Assembly (NCBI GenBank): GCA_027494165.1
Contig: JAOSJM010000001.1
Coordinates: forward strand, 372,001 to 436,000
Reading direction: 5' to 3'
DNA: 64,000 nt
Source of the DNA: Acidimicrobiia bacterium
GTDB lineage: Bacteria; Actinomycetota; Acidimicrobiia; IMCC26256; JAOSJM01
The translations under genes were made by a program, and so were the position numbers. This document shows, piece after piece, positions 7,707-17,143 of the stretch. The notes below the pieces were generated by a model. That model searched no databases. It was not told the DNA's origin and was given only the letters and a program-made list of their open reading frames with translations. How positions within the stretch are numbered: the first letter of the stretch is position 1; every line of letters starts with the position of its first letter.

Positions 7707-9719
7707 ATGAGGCATTGGCGATTGGGGGCCAGGAGCCCAGGACGCCCGAGGAGGGCCGGGCTGGCGGTGGTCGCGATGGTGGGGGCCCTCGCGCTCGTGG
7801 CCGCGGCGTGCGACAGCGGCAACGGCAACGGCGGCGGGGTCTCCGGTGACGCGAGCGACATCGCGGAGGCGCGCAACCTGTCCGACGACGACATCCGCGC
7901 CGCGCTCATGACGTACACGCCCTCCGGCGTGCACGACGAGTACATCTTGATCGCCTCCGGCGGCCACGCCGGTCAGGTGCTGGTGATCGGGATGCCGTCG
8001 ATGCGCATCCTGCGCACCATCGCCGTCTTCACCCCCGAGCCGTGGCAGGGCTGGGGCTACGGGAACGTGGCCACCGAGGAGGTCCTCGACCAGGGGAACA
8101 TCGAGGGCAAGGAGATCAACTGGGCCGACACGCACCACCCGGCGCTCTCCGAGACCGAGGGTGACTACGACGGCCAGTTCGTCTTCATCAACGACAAGGC
8201 CGGCGGCCGGGTGGCGACCATCGACCTGCGCGACTTCGAGACCAAGCAGATCGTGAAGAACCCGATCGCCATCAACGACCACGGTGGCACGTTCGTCACG
8301 CCCAACACCGAGTGGATCATCGAGGGCGGCCAGTACGCCACGCCCCTCGGGTGGGACTACGCCCCGATCGAGAACTACAACGAGCAGTACCGGGGCATGG
8401 TGACGTTCTGGAGCTTCGACCGTGACGCCGGGCGGATCGACCCGAGCCAGTCGTTCGCCATGGAGCTCCCGCCCTACTGGCAGGACCTCTGCGACGCCGG
8501 CAAGCTCGTGTCCGACGGTTGGGTGTTCTGCAACTCGTTCAACACCGAGCTGGCCACCGGTGCGACCCTCGAGGGCGGCGAGCCGTTCGAGGCCGGGGCG
8601 AGCGCCCGCGACAACGACTACCTCCACGTCATCAATCTGAACCGGGCGGCCGAGGTCGCCGCCGCAGGCGGGACGACCGACGTGAAGGGCTTCCCGGTGA
8701 TCCCGCTGCAGACCTCGATCGACGAGGGCCTGCTGCACTTCGTGCCCGAGCCCAAGAGCCCCCACGGGGTCGACATCGCCCCCAGGGGCGACTACATCGT
8801 GATCTCCGGCAAGCTCGACCCGCACGTCACGATCTACTCGTTCGAGAAGATCATGGCGGCCATCGAGGCCGGGCCGACCGAGACCGACGACTACGGCGTG
8901 CCGATCATCAGCCTCGACGACGCCATGGAGGCGCAGGTCGAGCTGGGCCTCGGGCCGCTCCACACCAACTTCGACGACCAGGGCTACGGCTACACGAGCC
9001 TGTTCCTGGACTCGGCGGTGGCCCGCTGGAGCCTCGGTGACCCGTACCGTGAGGACGGCTGGAAGCTCGAGGGCACCATCCCGGTCCACTACAACATCGG
9101 TCACATCGCGACGGCCGAGGGCGACACGGTGAGCCCCGACGGCCAGTACCTGGTGGCGCTCAACAAGTGGTCCATCGACCGGTTCTTCCCGGCCGGGCCG
9201 CTGCTGCCCCAGAACTTCCAGCTCATCGACATCTCCGGTGAGGGCGAGGACATGCAGCTCCTCTACGACCTGCCCATCCCGGACGCGGAGCCGCACTACG
9301 TCCAGATCATCAAGGCCGACAAGCTCGACCCGTTCCTGGTCTACCCGGAGATCGGGTACGACCCGGCGACGATGTCGGTCGACCCGAACGCGCCGAAGCA
9401 GGGCGAGGAGCGGATCGAGCGCAACGGCGACACGGTGGAGATCTGGATGACCCTGGTCCGCAGCCACTACACCCCCGAGCGGGTGGAGGTCAACCAGGGT
9501 GACCGCGTCATCTGGCACTTCACCAACGTCGACACCGCGCAGGACGCCACCCACGGGTTCGCCCTGCCGGGCTACAACATCAACCTGAGCCTCGAGCCCG
9601 GGGAGACGGCCACCATCGAGTTCGACGCCGACCAGAGCGGCGTGTTCACGTGGTACTGCAGCGAGTTCTGCTCGGCGCTGCACCTCGAGATGGCCGGGTA
9701 CTTCCTGGTCGCTCCGTAA
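7707..9719 (+). CDS. nosZ: Nitrous-oxide reductase, Sec-type lipoprotein (clade II-like)
   Basis: Reduces N2O to N2 outside the cytoplasmic membrane. The 670-aa protein has a Sec-type signal with lipobox VAAAC (Cys35) and lacks a twin-arginine motif, which marks clade II (atypical) NosZ. The beta-propeller holds histidines typical of the CuZ site (THHPAL, SPHGVDIA, GPLHTNFDDQG, HYNIGHIATAEGD). The C-terminal cupredoxin domain keeps the whole CuA site: a histidine in DATHGF and C-x3-C-x3-H-x2-M (C651, C655, H659, M662). A GAGGAGGG Shine-Dalgarno precedes the ATG. It heads an operon with copper-site maturation genes nosD, F, Y and L and a cytochrome c. The frame is intact. Confidence 0.95.
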   Translation: MRHWRLGARSPGRPRRAGLAVVAMVGALALVAAACDSGNGNGGGVSGDASDIAEARNLSDDDIRAALMTYTPSGVHDEYILIASGGHAGQVLVIGMPSMRILRTIAVFTPEPWQGWGYGNVATEEVLDQGNIEGKEINWADTHHPALSETEGDYDGQFVFINDKAGGRVATIDLRDFETKQIVKNPIAINDHGGTFVTPNTEWIIEGGQYATPLGWDYAPIENYNEQYRGMVTFWSFDRDAGRIDPSQSFAMELPPYWQDLCDAGKLVSDGWVFCNSFNTELATGATLEGGEPFEAGASARDNDYLHVINLNRAAEVAAAGGTTDVKGFPVIPLQTSIDEGLLHFVPEPKSPHGVDIAPRGDYIVISGKLDPHVTIYSFEKIMAAIEAGPTETDDYGVPIISLDDAMEAQVELGLGPLHTNFDDQGYGYTSLFLDSAVARWSLGDPYREDGWKLEGTIPVHYNIGHIATAEGDTVSPDGQYLVALNKWSIDRFFPAGPLLPQNFQLIDISGEGEDMQLLYDLPIPDAEPHYVQIIKADKLDPFLVYPEIGYDPATMSVDPNAPKQGEERIERNGDTVEIWMTLVRSHYTPERVEVNQGDRVIWHFTNVDTAQDATHGFALPGYNINLSLEPGETATIEFDADQSGVFTWYCSEFCSALHLEMAGYFLVAP

Positions 9720-9737
9720 CCGCGACCGTGCGGAGGA

Positions 9738-9771
9738 GGCGCCCCCGTTCCCGGACCGGGACGGGGGCGCC
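9738..9771 (+). terminator. Hairpin after nosZ
   Basis: Arms GGCGCCCCCG (9738-9747) and CGGGGGCGCC (9762-9771) form a perfect 10-bp stem in the 112-bp nosZ-nosB gap. It may attenuate read-through so that nosZ message exceeds that of the maturation genes, or stabilise the nosZ mRNA 3' end. Confidence 0.6.
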
Positions 9772-9831
9772 CGCCGCGAGGTGGCACGGCCGACCCCGGG
9801 TGCGAGGGGAGAAGGAGTAGAAAGGAAGGTC

Positions 9832-10542
9832 ATGGCCGGCTTCTGGGATCGTGTCCTGGGTCCCCGCGTGCCCAGCGAGGAGGCGGTCAAGCACCGCGAG
9901 CGGTACCGGCGGCCCTTCCTGCTCTTCGCGCTCGCCGCCGTCCTCCTGCTGATCTCGATCGTCTTCCCGTACTGGCGGCTCTACCTGCGGGCGCCCCAGT
10001 ACCCCGAGGGCCTCACCGTGCAGGCCTTCGTGAACCGCCTCGAGGGCGACGTCGCCGAGCTCGAGGGCCTCAACCACTACGTCGGGCTGCCCTCCTTCGA
10101 GGACGGCGCCGTCCTCGAGCGGTCCGTCTCGGTGATCGCCATCATCGTGCTGGCCGGGCTGGTCTTCGCCGGCTTCTACATCCACAGCCGCTACGTCCTG
10201 CTCCTGACCCTCCCCGCGCTGCTCTTCCCGTTCATCTTCCTCGCCGACCTCCAGTACTGGCTGTGGCGCTACGGTCACGACCTCGACCCGAGGGCGCCCC
10301 TGGCCAACGCGGTGGGGGAGTTCACGCCGCACCTCTTCGGACCGTCGGAGATCGCCCAGTTCGAGACGACCGCCTGGCCCGGCATCGGGCTCGTCCTGGC
10401 CTTCGTCGCCTCCGGCCTCGTGGCGGCGGGCCTCTGGTTCCACCGGAAGGCCTACAAGCCGCTCGTCGAGGAGCTGGAGGCCGAGGAGGCCGAGGAAGCC
10501 GTCGAAGCCGAGCCGCCGACCTCCGGGGTGCCCGCAGGGTGA
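9832..10542 (+). CDS. nos-cluster membrane protein (NosB-like)
   Basis: A 236-aa protein with about four membrane segments (around residues 27-45, 100-120, 128-148 and 180-205) and a Glu-rich C-terminal tail. The position directly between nosZ and nosD is where clade II nos clusters carry the membrane protein often called NosB; its biochemical role is unknown. ATG 9832 is chosen because AAAGGAAGG stands just upstream, and the product begins AGFWDRVLGPRVPS. It overlaps the nosD start by 4 bases. Homology to NosB is inferred from context and topology, not from a recognised motif. Confidence 0.6.
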   Translation: MAGFWDRVLGPRVPSEEAVKHRERYRRPFLLFALAAVLLLISIVFPYWRLYLRAPQYPEGLTVQAFVNRLEGDVAELEGLNHYVGLPSFEDGAVLERSVSVIAIIVLAGLVFAGFYIHSRYVLLLTLPALLFPFIFLADLQYWLWRYGHDLDPRAPLANAVGEFTPHLFGPSEIAQFETTAWPGIGLVLAFVASGLVAAGLWFHRKAYKPLVEELEAEEAEEAVEAEPPTSGVPAG

Positions 10543-11958
10543 GCCGCCTCCTGGCGATCTCGGCGCTCCTGGTGGTCGTCCTCGCCGGCCCCTCGGGGTC
10601 GGGAGGGGCCGGCGCGCGAGCGGCCGACGAGGACGCCACGGACCTCCAGGCCCTCGTCGACGGCGCCGAGCCGGGCTCGGAGCTCCGGCTCCCGGCGGGG
10701 ACCTACCGCGGTGGCGTCGTCAGTCGACAAGCCCCTCCGGATCGTCGGGGAGGGCTGGCCGGTCGTCGACGGGCAGGGCGACGGCAACATCCTCGAGATC
10801 ACGGCGCCCGACGTCACGATCGAGGGCCTGGTGCTGCGGGGCAGCGGCAGTTCCCTCGACCGAGAGAACGCCGGGGTGTCGAGCGACGGATCGGCGGGGA
10901 TCCGGATCGTCGGGAACCGCTTCGAGGACGTCCTCTTCGGGGTCTTCCTTCGCAGGGCCCCCGACTCGCTCGTGGCCGACAACGTGATCGGGGCCAAGGA
11001 GCTCTCGCTCGGGCGCCGGGGCGACGGCATCCGCCTGTGGGAGAGCCCCGGGACGACCATCGAGGGCAACACCGTCACCGACGGCCGCGACAGCGTCCTG
11101 TGGTTCTCCGAGGGCCTCGTGGTCCGCGACAACGTCGTGAAGCGCGGTCGCTACGGTCTGCACTTCATGTACTCCGACGACGCGCTCGTCGAGGGGAACT
11201 GGCTCGAGGGGAACTCGGTCGGCGGGTTCCTCATGTACAGCCGGAACCTGACCCTGCGCGACAACGTCGCGTTCGACAACCGGGGCCCGAGCGGCTACGG
11301 GTTCGGGTTCAAGGACATGGACGGCATCGAGGCCGACGGGAACCGCCTGGTCGACAACCGGGTCGGGCTGTACTTCGACAACTCGCCCTGGTCGACCGAC
11401 GTGTACCAGCACTTCCGGCGCAACGTCGTCGCCTACAACGACATCGGGCTCGAGTTCAACCCGTCGGTGAAGCGCAACGTCTTCAGCGCCAACGCCTTCA
11501 TCGACAACCGGGAGCAGGTCTCGCTCACCGGGGGCGGGACGTTCGTGGACAACAACGAGTGGACGGCCGACGGGGTCGGCAACTTCTGGAGCGACTACGC
11601 CGGCTACGACTCCGACGGTGACGGGCTCGGCGAGGTCCCGTACCGGGCCGAGGACCTCTTCGGCGAGCTCACCGACGACCACCCCGAGGTCGCCTTCTTC
11701 TCCAACAGCCCCGCGGCGCGAGCGGTGGACATGGCGGCCCAGGCCTTCCCCGTCCTGCGACCGGACCCCAAGCTCGTCGACGAGGCGCCGATGGTCTCGC
11801 CCCCGGACGTCCCCCCGCTCGCCCGGGCTCCCGCCGAGGGCTCGCGGGGCCTGCTCGCCGTCGCGTCGCTGGCCATGGTCGGCCTGGCGGCGGCGGTCGT
11901 CGTGGCCTCCGGGGCCTGGCCCCGCCGGAGGCTCGGGCTCACGGGGGTGGGGGCGTGA
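10539..11958 (+). CDS. nosD: NosD copper-site maturation protein (one frameshift)
   Basis: Secreted right-handed beta-helix protein needed to assemble the CuZ centre of NosZ. The GTG start gives a signal peptide (RLLAISALLVVVLAG) and the domain start DLQALVDGAEPGSELRLPAG. At A10722 one extra base breaks the frame: removing it joins RGGVV to VDKPLRIVGEGWP. The rest has typical parallel beta-helix (carbohydrate-binding/sugar-hydrolase-like) repeats such as NVVKRGRYGLHFMYSDD. A hydrophobic helix close to the C-terminus (GLLAVASLAMVGLAAAVVVA) may anchor it. Corrected length is about 472 aa. The single indel, with everything else intact, looks like a sequencing error. Confidence 0.88.
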
Positions 11959-12808
11959 TCTCGGTCGAGCACCTGACCAAGCGCTACGGCAAGGCGGTCG
12001 TCGTCGACGACGTGTCCTTCGAGGTCCCCGCCGGCGACGCGGTGGCGCTGTGGGGCCCCAACGGCGCCGGCAAGTCCACCGTGGTCCGCTGCGTGCTCGG
12101 GCTGGCCGCCTTCGAGGGCCGGGTGGAGGTCGGCGGCCTCGACGTCCGGAGCCACCCCAAGGCCGCCCGCCGCCTCCTCGGGCAGGTGCCCCAGGAGCTG
12201 TCGTTCTACGAGGACCTGAGCGTCGGGGAGACCGTCGACCTGTCGGCCGGGCTGCGGCGGGTGGGGGCCGAGGAGGCCGACCGCGCCCTCGAGCTCGTCG
12301 GCCTGGCCCGCGAGCGGACCAAGAAGGTCGGGGCGCTGTCGGGGGGATGAAGCAGCGCCTCGCCATCGCCCTGGCCCTCGTGCACGACCCTCCGGTGATC
12401 CTCCTCGACGAGCCCACCTCGAACCTCGACGTCGCCGCCCGGGAGTCGATCGTGGCGCTCCTCGAGGAGCTCCGGGGCCCCGAACGTTGCCTCCTCCTCA
12501 CCTCCCACCACCTCGAGGAGGTGGCGATGCTCGTCGACCGGGTGCTGGCCATGGACGCCGGGCGGGTGACGCTCGAGTGCGAGCCGGCCGAGCTCGGCGA
12601 GCGGCTCGGCCTGCGGTCCTGGCTCCACCTCGTGCTGCCCAGGGAGCAGCTCCGCCCGGCCGTGGACCTGCTCGCCGAGCACGGCTTCGAGGCCCGCACG
12701 AACAGTCACGGGATCCTCGTGGCGGTCTCGGCCCAGCGGAAGGGGGCGGCGCTGGCCCTCCTCCAGCAGGCCGGGCTCGAGATCCTGGACCTCGAGGTGT
12801 GGCGATGA
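11955..12808 (+). CDS. nosF: NosF ABC transporter ATPase (one frameshift)
   Basis: Cytoplasmic ATPase partner of NosY in the complex that, with NosD, delivers what is needed for the NosZ copper-sulfur site. Walker A is WGPNGAGKST. The Q-loop region is GQVPQELSFYEDL. Walker B is VILLDEPTSNLD and the H-loop is LLTSHHLEEVA. The signature motif LSGG-MKQRLAIA is split: the G-run at 12341-12346 lacks one G, so the raw frame stops right after LSGG. Restoring it gives a 284-aa protein. The GTG start overlaps the nosD stop and the stop overlaps the nosY start. Confidence 0.9.
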
Positions 12809-13713
12809 CCACCACGACCACGCCTCCCGCCACTCCGGCCACCGTCCGTCCGGCCCCCGCGGCCCCGGAGGTGAAGGAGCGGGCCGAGCTGCGCAACGTC
12901 CTGGTGGTCGCCCGCAAGGAGCTGCGCGACGCGGTGCGGGACCGCTGGTTCTGGCTGTACGCGGGCGGCTTCACGATCCTCGCCGTCGCCCTCTCGTCGT
13001 TCGCGATCTCCGAGGCCCGGGTGGTGGGCTTCGGGGGGTTCGGGCGCACCGCGGCTTCCCTCGTCGCCCTGGTCCAGCTCGTCGTCCCCCTCATGGGTCT
13101 CACGCTCGGGGCCCGCAGCATCGCGTCCCAACGGGAGCGGGGAACGCTGGCCTTCCTCCTCGCCCACCCGGTGAGCCGCAGCGAGGCGTTCCTCGGGATC
13201 TTCCTCGGCTCCACGACCGCCATGCTGGCGGCCGTCGCCGGCGGGTTCGGGATCGCCGGGCTCGTGGCGGCCATCCGTTCGGCCACGGTGGTGGCCTCGG
13301 ACCTGGTGGAGATCGCGCTGCTCTCGTGGCTGCTCGCGGTGGCCATGATCGGCGTCGGGATGCTCGTGAGCGTCACCGCCCGCCGCTCGTCGGCCGCCAT
13401 GGGCACGGCGCTGTTCGTCTGGCTGCTGCTCGTCTTCCTCGGCGACGTCGGGCTCATGGGCACGGCGGTGGCGACCCGGCTCCCCGTCAACGCCCTGTTC
13501 TTCACCGCCGTCGCCAACCCGGTCGAGGCGTTCCGGCTCTCCACCATCACCGCCCTCGAAGGGTCGCTCGACGTGCTCGGGCCCGTCGGCTCCTACGCCG
13601 TGGAGCGGCTCGGCGACGCGCTGCGTTGGGTCGTGGGCGGGATCGTCGTCGTGTGGGCCGTCGTCCCCACCGTGATCGCCTGGGCCCTCTTCCGTCGGGG
13701 GCGGGACCTGTGA
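12805..13713 (+). CDS. nosY: NosY ABC-2 type permease
   Basis: A 302-aa membrane subunit with six predicted helices, after a Pro/Thr-rich leader and the conserved ABC-2 opening NVLVVARKELRDAVRDRWFW. The segment GARSIASQRERGTLAFLLAHPVSRSE (given here only as its core, SQRERGTLAFLLAHPVSR) is typical of NosY/ABC-2 permeases. It pairs with NosF just upstream (ATGA overlap) and with NosL downstream (GTGA overlap), so all three are translationally coupled. Frame intact. Confidence 0.92.
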   Translation: MTTTTTPPATPATVRPAPAAPEVKERAELRNVLVVARKELRDAVRDRWFWLYAGGFTILAVALSSFAISEARVVGFGGFGRTAASLVALVQLVVPLMGLTLGARSIASQRERGTLAFLLAHPVSRSEAFLGIFLGSTTAMLAAVAGGFGIAGLVAAIRSATVVASDLVEIALLSWLLAVAMIGVGMLVSVTARRSSAAMGTALFVWLLLVFLGDVGLMGTAVATRLPVNALFFTAVANPVEAFRLSTITALEGSLDVLGPVGSYAVERLGDALRWVVGGIVVVWAVVPTVIAWALFRRGRDL

Positions 13714-14239
13714 GCCCCCGTGCCCTCCTCCCCCTCCTCGGGCTGCTGGTCGGTCTCGTGACGATCGTCGCGGCGTGTGGTGGGTCCGAGGCCAGCGGAC
13801 CGCCCGAGATCAGCTACGGGCGCGACGTCTGTGACGAGTGCCACATGATCATCAGCGAAGCGCGCTTCGCGGCCTCGTACCGGCTCGACGGCGAGACCCG
13901 GAAGTTCGACGACATCGGCGACATGGTGGTCTACGGGCTCCGCAACGAGGAGCTCGACGACGCCTCGGCGTGGGTCCACGATTACGACACCGAGGAGTGG
14001 GTCGAGGCCGTCCGGGCGACCTTCGTCCGGGCCCGGGGGCTCGAGACCCCCATGGCCTGGGGGTGGTCGCGTACGCCGAGGAGGCCGACGCCGAGGCCTT
14101 CGCGGCGGACGTGGGGGGAGAGGTGATGGGGTGGTCGGAGCTCGTGCGCGGGGTCGAGGACGGCTCGATCGCCGTGGGCGGGCACGCGGAGGACGCCGGG
14201 GCGGGTTCCGATTCGCCCGGCGTCCCCGGCGACGAGTGA
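13710..14239 (+). CDS. nosL: NosL copper-chaperone lipoprotein (one frameshift)
   Basis: Outer-surface lipoprotein that binds Cu(I) for NosZ maturation. The signal peptide ends in IVAAC (lipobox). The family copper motif CxxCxM is DVCDECHMIIS. A G-run at 14059-14063 lacks one G; restoring it joins METPMAWG-type sequence to VVAYAEEADAEAFAADVGGE, giving about 176 aa, the normal NosL length. The GTG start overlaps the nosY stop. The remaining tail after GWSELV is low complexity. Confidence 0.9.
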
Positions 14240-14270
14240 AATGCGGGTATCCCGGACAGGAAGGGAAGCG

Positions 14271-14674
14271 ATGAAGCGGATGCGGATGCTGGCCGTGGGG
14301 CTGGTCGCGGTGCTCGGCCTCGCCCTGGCCGCCTGTGGCGGCGGTGACGACGACGGCGGGAACGGCGGCGCCGACGGCGGGAACGGCGGCGGTGCCGGCG
14401 ACGTCGCGGCGGGCGAGGACGTGTTCATGAACACCTGCGCCGCCTGCCACGGCACCGACGCCGAGGGCCTGCCCGGCTCGGGCAAGGCGCTGAAGGACAA
14501 CACCTTCATCCAGGACAGCAGCGACGAGGATCTCGTCGGGTTCATCGAGGTGGGCCGGGGGCCGACGACCCGGAGAACACCACCGGGGTGGCCATGCCGC
14601 CCAAGGGCGGCAACCCGTCGCTCGACACCGAGGACCTCCAGAACGTCGTCGCCTACCTGCGGACGCTCCAGTAG
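14271..14674 (+). CDS. Class I c-type cytochrome lipoprotein (one frameshift)
   Basis: Small monohaem cytochrome c, about 134 aa after correction. It has a lipobox (LALAAC), a Gly/Asp linker, the haem motif CAACH, and a distal Met in VAMPPKGG before the closing helix NVVAYLRTLQ. A G-run at 14557-14561 is one base short; with six G the sequence continues GRGADDPENTTG. Its place at the end of the nos operon, 31 bases after nosL and behind GGAAGGGA, suggests that it donates electrons to NosZ. That role is inference. Confidence 0.85.
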
Positions 14675-14696
14675 CACCAGCGGGGCCTCCGGCCGT

Positions 14697-14718
14697 CCCC
14701 CGGCGGGGCGGCCGGGGG
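14697..14718 (+). terminator. Terminator of the nos operon
   Basis: Arms CCCCCGG (14697-14703) and CCGGGGG (14712-14718) form a GC-rich hairpin 22 bases after the cytochrome stop and about 100 bases before miaB. Confidence 0.6.
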
Positions 14719-14816
14719 CTTCGTCGCGAGTGCGGTCCCCGGAGGGTTCGTGAGGCGCCGCTCCTGCCGGGCTCCCCGGGCGTGACCGCCGGCCCCGGCC
14801 CGTACACTGAGCTGCC

Positions 14817-16202
14817 GTGACCCGCCGCTTCCACCTCCGCACCTTCGGGTGCCAGATGAACGAGCACGACTCGGAGCGGATCGCCGGCCTCCTCGCCGCC
14901 GAGGGTTTCGAGCCCACCGACGACGTCGAGGAGGCCGACGTCGTCGTCCTCAACACCTGCTGCGTCCGCGAGCACGCCGACCAGCGCCTCTACGGTCACC
15001 TCGGCCACCTCAAGGCGCTCAAGGAGCGCCGGCCCGACCTCCAGATCGCGGTCGGCGGATGCCTGGCCCAGAAGGACCGCGAGCTCATCCGCGAGCGGGC
15101 CGGCCACGTCGACGTCGTGTTCGGCACCCACAACCTGGGCCGGACCGCGACCCTGCTGGAGCAGGCCCGGCTCGAGGGGCCGATCGTGGAGATCGTCGAG
15201 GAGCACGAGGCCTACCCCTCCGCCCTCCCCGCCCGGCGCGAGGTCGACCACTCGGCCTGGGTCACGATCCAGATCGGCTGCGACAACTCCTGCACCTTCT
15301 GCATCGTCCCGATCGTGCGGGGTGCCGAGGTGAGTCGCCGCCTCGGCGACGTCGTGCGCGAGGTCGAGGAGCTGGCGGCCGACGGTGTCACCGAGATCAC
15401 CCTGCTGGGCCAGAACGTCAACTCCTACGGCCGCGACCTCGGGGCCGGGCAGTACCGTCCCCGCTTCGCGGACCTGCTCCGGGCCGTCGACGCCGTCGAC
15501 GGCATCCGGAGGGTGCGGTTCACCTCGCCGCACCCCAAGGACCTCCGCCCCGAGACCATCGAGGCCATGGCCGAGTGCGAGAGCGTCTGCCCGCACCTCC
15601 ACCTCCCGCTCCAGGCCGGCAGTGACCGGGTCCTGGCCCGGATGCACCGCGGGTACACCGCCGAGCGATACCTCGAGCGCCTGACCGCCGCCCGCGCCGC
15701 GATCCCCGACCTGGCCGTGACGACCGACCTCATCGTCGGCTTCCCGGGGGAGACCGAGGAGGACTTCCTCGCCACGCTCGAGGTCGTCGACGAGGCCGCC
15801 TACGACGCTGCCTACACGTTCGTCTTCTCGCCCCGTCCCGGCACCCCCGCGGCCGAGATGACCGACGAGCTGGTCCCGGCCGAGGTGGCCCAGGACCGCC
15901 TGGCCCGCCTCGTGGAGACCGTCGAGCGCCACGCGCTCGCCCGCCACCGGTCCCGGATCGGCCGGGTGGAGGAGGTGCTCGTCGAGGGCCCGTCGAAGAA
16001 GGACCCGGAGGTGCTCTCGGGTCGCACCGGTCAACACAAGCTGGTGCACTTCCGGCCCCTCGGCGGGATCGACCTGCCGGCCGGCTCCTACGCCGAGGTC
16101 GGGGTCACCGACGCCGCGCCCCACTGGCTGCGGGGCGAGCTCGTACGCCGGACGGCCGCGCCCCGGCGCGCCCGGGTGCGGATCCCGCTCACCGTCGAGT
16201 GA
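14817..16202 (+). CDS. miaB: tRNA-2-methylthio-N6-dimethylallyladenosine synthase MiaB
   Basis: Radical-SAM methylthiotransferase acting on i6A37 of tRNAs. MTTase domain cysteines are in TFGCQMNEHDSE, LNTCCVRE and GGCLAQK. The radical-SAM cluster is CDNSCTFC, followed by IVPIVRG. The TRAM RNA-binding portion begins near RIGRVEEVLVEG. At 461 aa it is full length. GTG 14817 is the first start before the domain. The GTGA overlap with miaA couples this enzyme to the one that makes its substrate. TFGCQMNxxDSE separates it from RimO (LGCPKN). Confidence 0.95.
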   Translation: MTRRFHLRTFGCQMNEHDSERIAGLLAAEGFEPTDDVEEADVVVLNTCCVREHADQRLYGHLGHLKALKERRPDLQIAVGGCLAQKDRELIRERAGHVDVVFGTHNLGRTATLLEQARLEGPIVEIVEEHEAYPSALPARREVDHSAWVTIQIGCDNSCTFCIVPIVRGAEVSRRLGDVVREVEELAADGVTEITLLGQNVNSYGRDLGAGQYRPRFADLLRAVDAVDGIRRVRFTSPHPKDLRPETIEAMAECESVCPHLHLPLQAGSDRVLARMHRGYTAERYLERLTAARAAIPDLAVTTDLIVGFPGETEEDFLATLEVVDEAAYDAAYTFVFSPRPGTPAAEMTDELVPAEVAQDRLARLVETVERHALARHRSRIGRVEEVLVEGPSKKDPEVLSGRTGQHKLVHFRPLGGIDLPAGSYAEVGVTDAAPHWLRGELVRRTAAPRRARVRIPLTVE

Positions 16203-17143
16203 CCGGCGTCCCGTCCACGACCCACCTGGCCCTGGTCGGCCCGACGGCCTCCGGCAAGTCCGCCCTCGCCCTCGCCGCCGCCCGGATCCTGGGAGACGTC
16301 GAGATCGTCTCGGTCGACTCGATGCAGGTGTACCGGGGCCTCGACGTCGGCACGGCGAAGCCGAGCGTGACGGACCGGGCGGAGATCCCCCACCACCTGA
16401 TCGACGTCGCGGACCCGCAGGAGGAGTGGTCCGTGGCCCGGTTCCAGGAGGCGGCGCGCGCCGCGGTGGCCGGCATCGAGGCCCGGGGCCGCCGGGCCCT
16501 CCTCGTGGGTGGGACCGGCCTCTACGTCCAGGCGGTCATCGACGACCTCTGCTTCCCGGGTGAGGACCTGGAGCTGCGGGCCCGGCTCCAGGCCCGCACG
16601 GAGGAGCCCGGGGGCGTAGCCGCCGCCTACGAGGAGCTGGCCCGACTCGATCCGGAGGCGGCGGGCCGGATCGACCCTCACAACGCCCGGCGCATCGTCC
16701 GGGCGCTCGAGGTGATCCGGCTCACCGGCCGGCCCTTCTCGTCCTTCGGTCCCGGCCTCCAGCGGTACGGGCCGACGGCGTTCCCGGTCGCGATGGCGGG
16801 GGTCTGGCTGCCCCGCGACGTGCTCAACCGGCGGATCGAGGCCCGGGTCGCGACGATGCGGGACGAGGGTCTGGTGGACGAGGTGCGGCGCCTCGCCGGG
16901 CCCGGGACGCCGGGGCTGTCGCGGACGGCCCGGCAGGCCATCGGCTACCGGGAGGTGCTCGCCCACCTCGAGGGAGAGGAGCCCTCGCTGGACGCCGCGC
17001 TCGAGGTCGTGGTCCGGCGGACGCGGTCGTTCGCCCGCCGCCAGCGCATGTGGTTTCGCCGCGACCCGAGGATCACGTGGCTCGGGACCTCGCGAGAACC
17101 CGCGGCGCTGGCCCCGTCGCTTCTGGCAACCTGGAGCCGATGA
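16199..17143 (+). CDS. miaA: tRNA dimethylallyltransferase MiaA
   Basis: Transfers dimethylallyl to A37 of UNN-decoding tRNAs, the step before MiaB. P-loop GPTASGKS at residues 14-21, then SVDSMQVYRGLDVGTAKPS, the conserved DSxQxYxxxDIGTAKP segment, and TGGTGLY-like GGTGLYVQAV. The C-terminal TRQAIGYREVL-type motif is RTARQAIGYREVL. Length 314 aa. The start overlaps the miaB stop and the stop overlaps the dapF start. Confidence 0.95.
   Translation: MTGVPSTTHLALVGPTASGKSALALAAARILGDVEIVSVDSMQVYRGLDVGTAKPSVTDRAEIPHHLIDVADPQEEWSVARFQEAARAAVAGIEARGRRALLVGGTGLYVQAVIDDLCFPGEDLELRARLQARTEEPGGVAAAYEELARLDPEAAGRIDPHNARRIVRALEVIRLTGRPFSSFGPGLQRYGPTAFPVAMAGVWLPRDVLNRRIEARVATMRDEGLVDEVRRLAGPGTPGLSRTARQAIGYREVLAHLEGEEPSLDAALEVVVRRTRSFARRQRMWFRRDPRITWLGTSREPAALAPSLLATWSR

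Noticed and set aside
12341..12346. Programmed frameshift at the G-run in the nosF signature motif
   Set aside because: The same kind of break occurs at about 22 places in unrelated genes, so a common technical cause is simpler.
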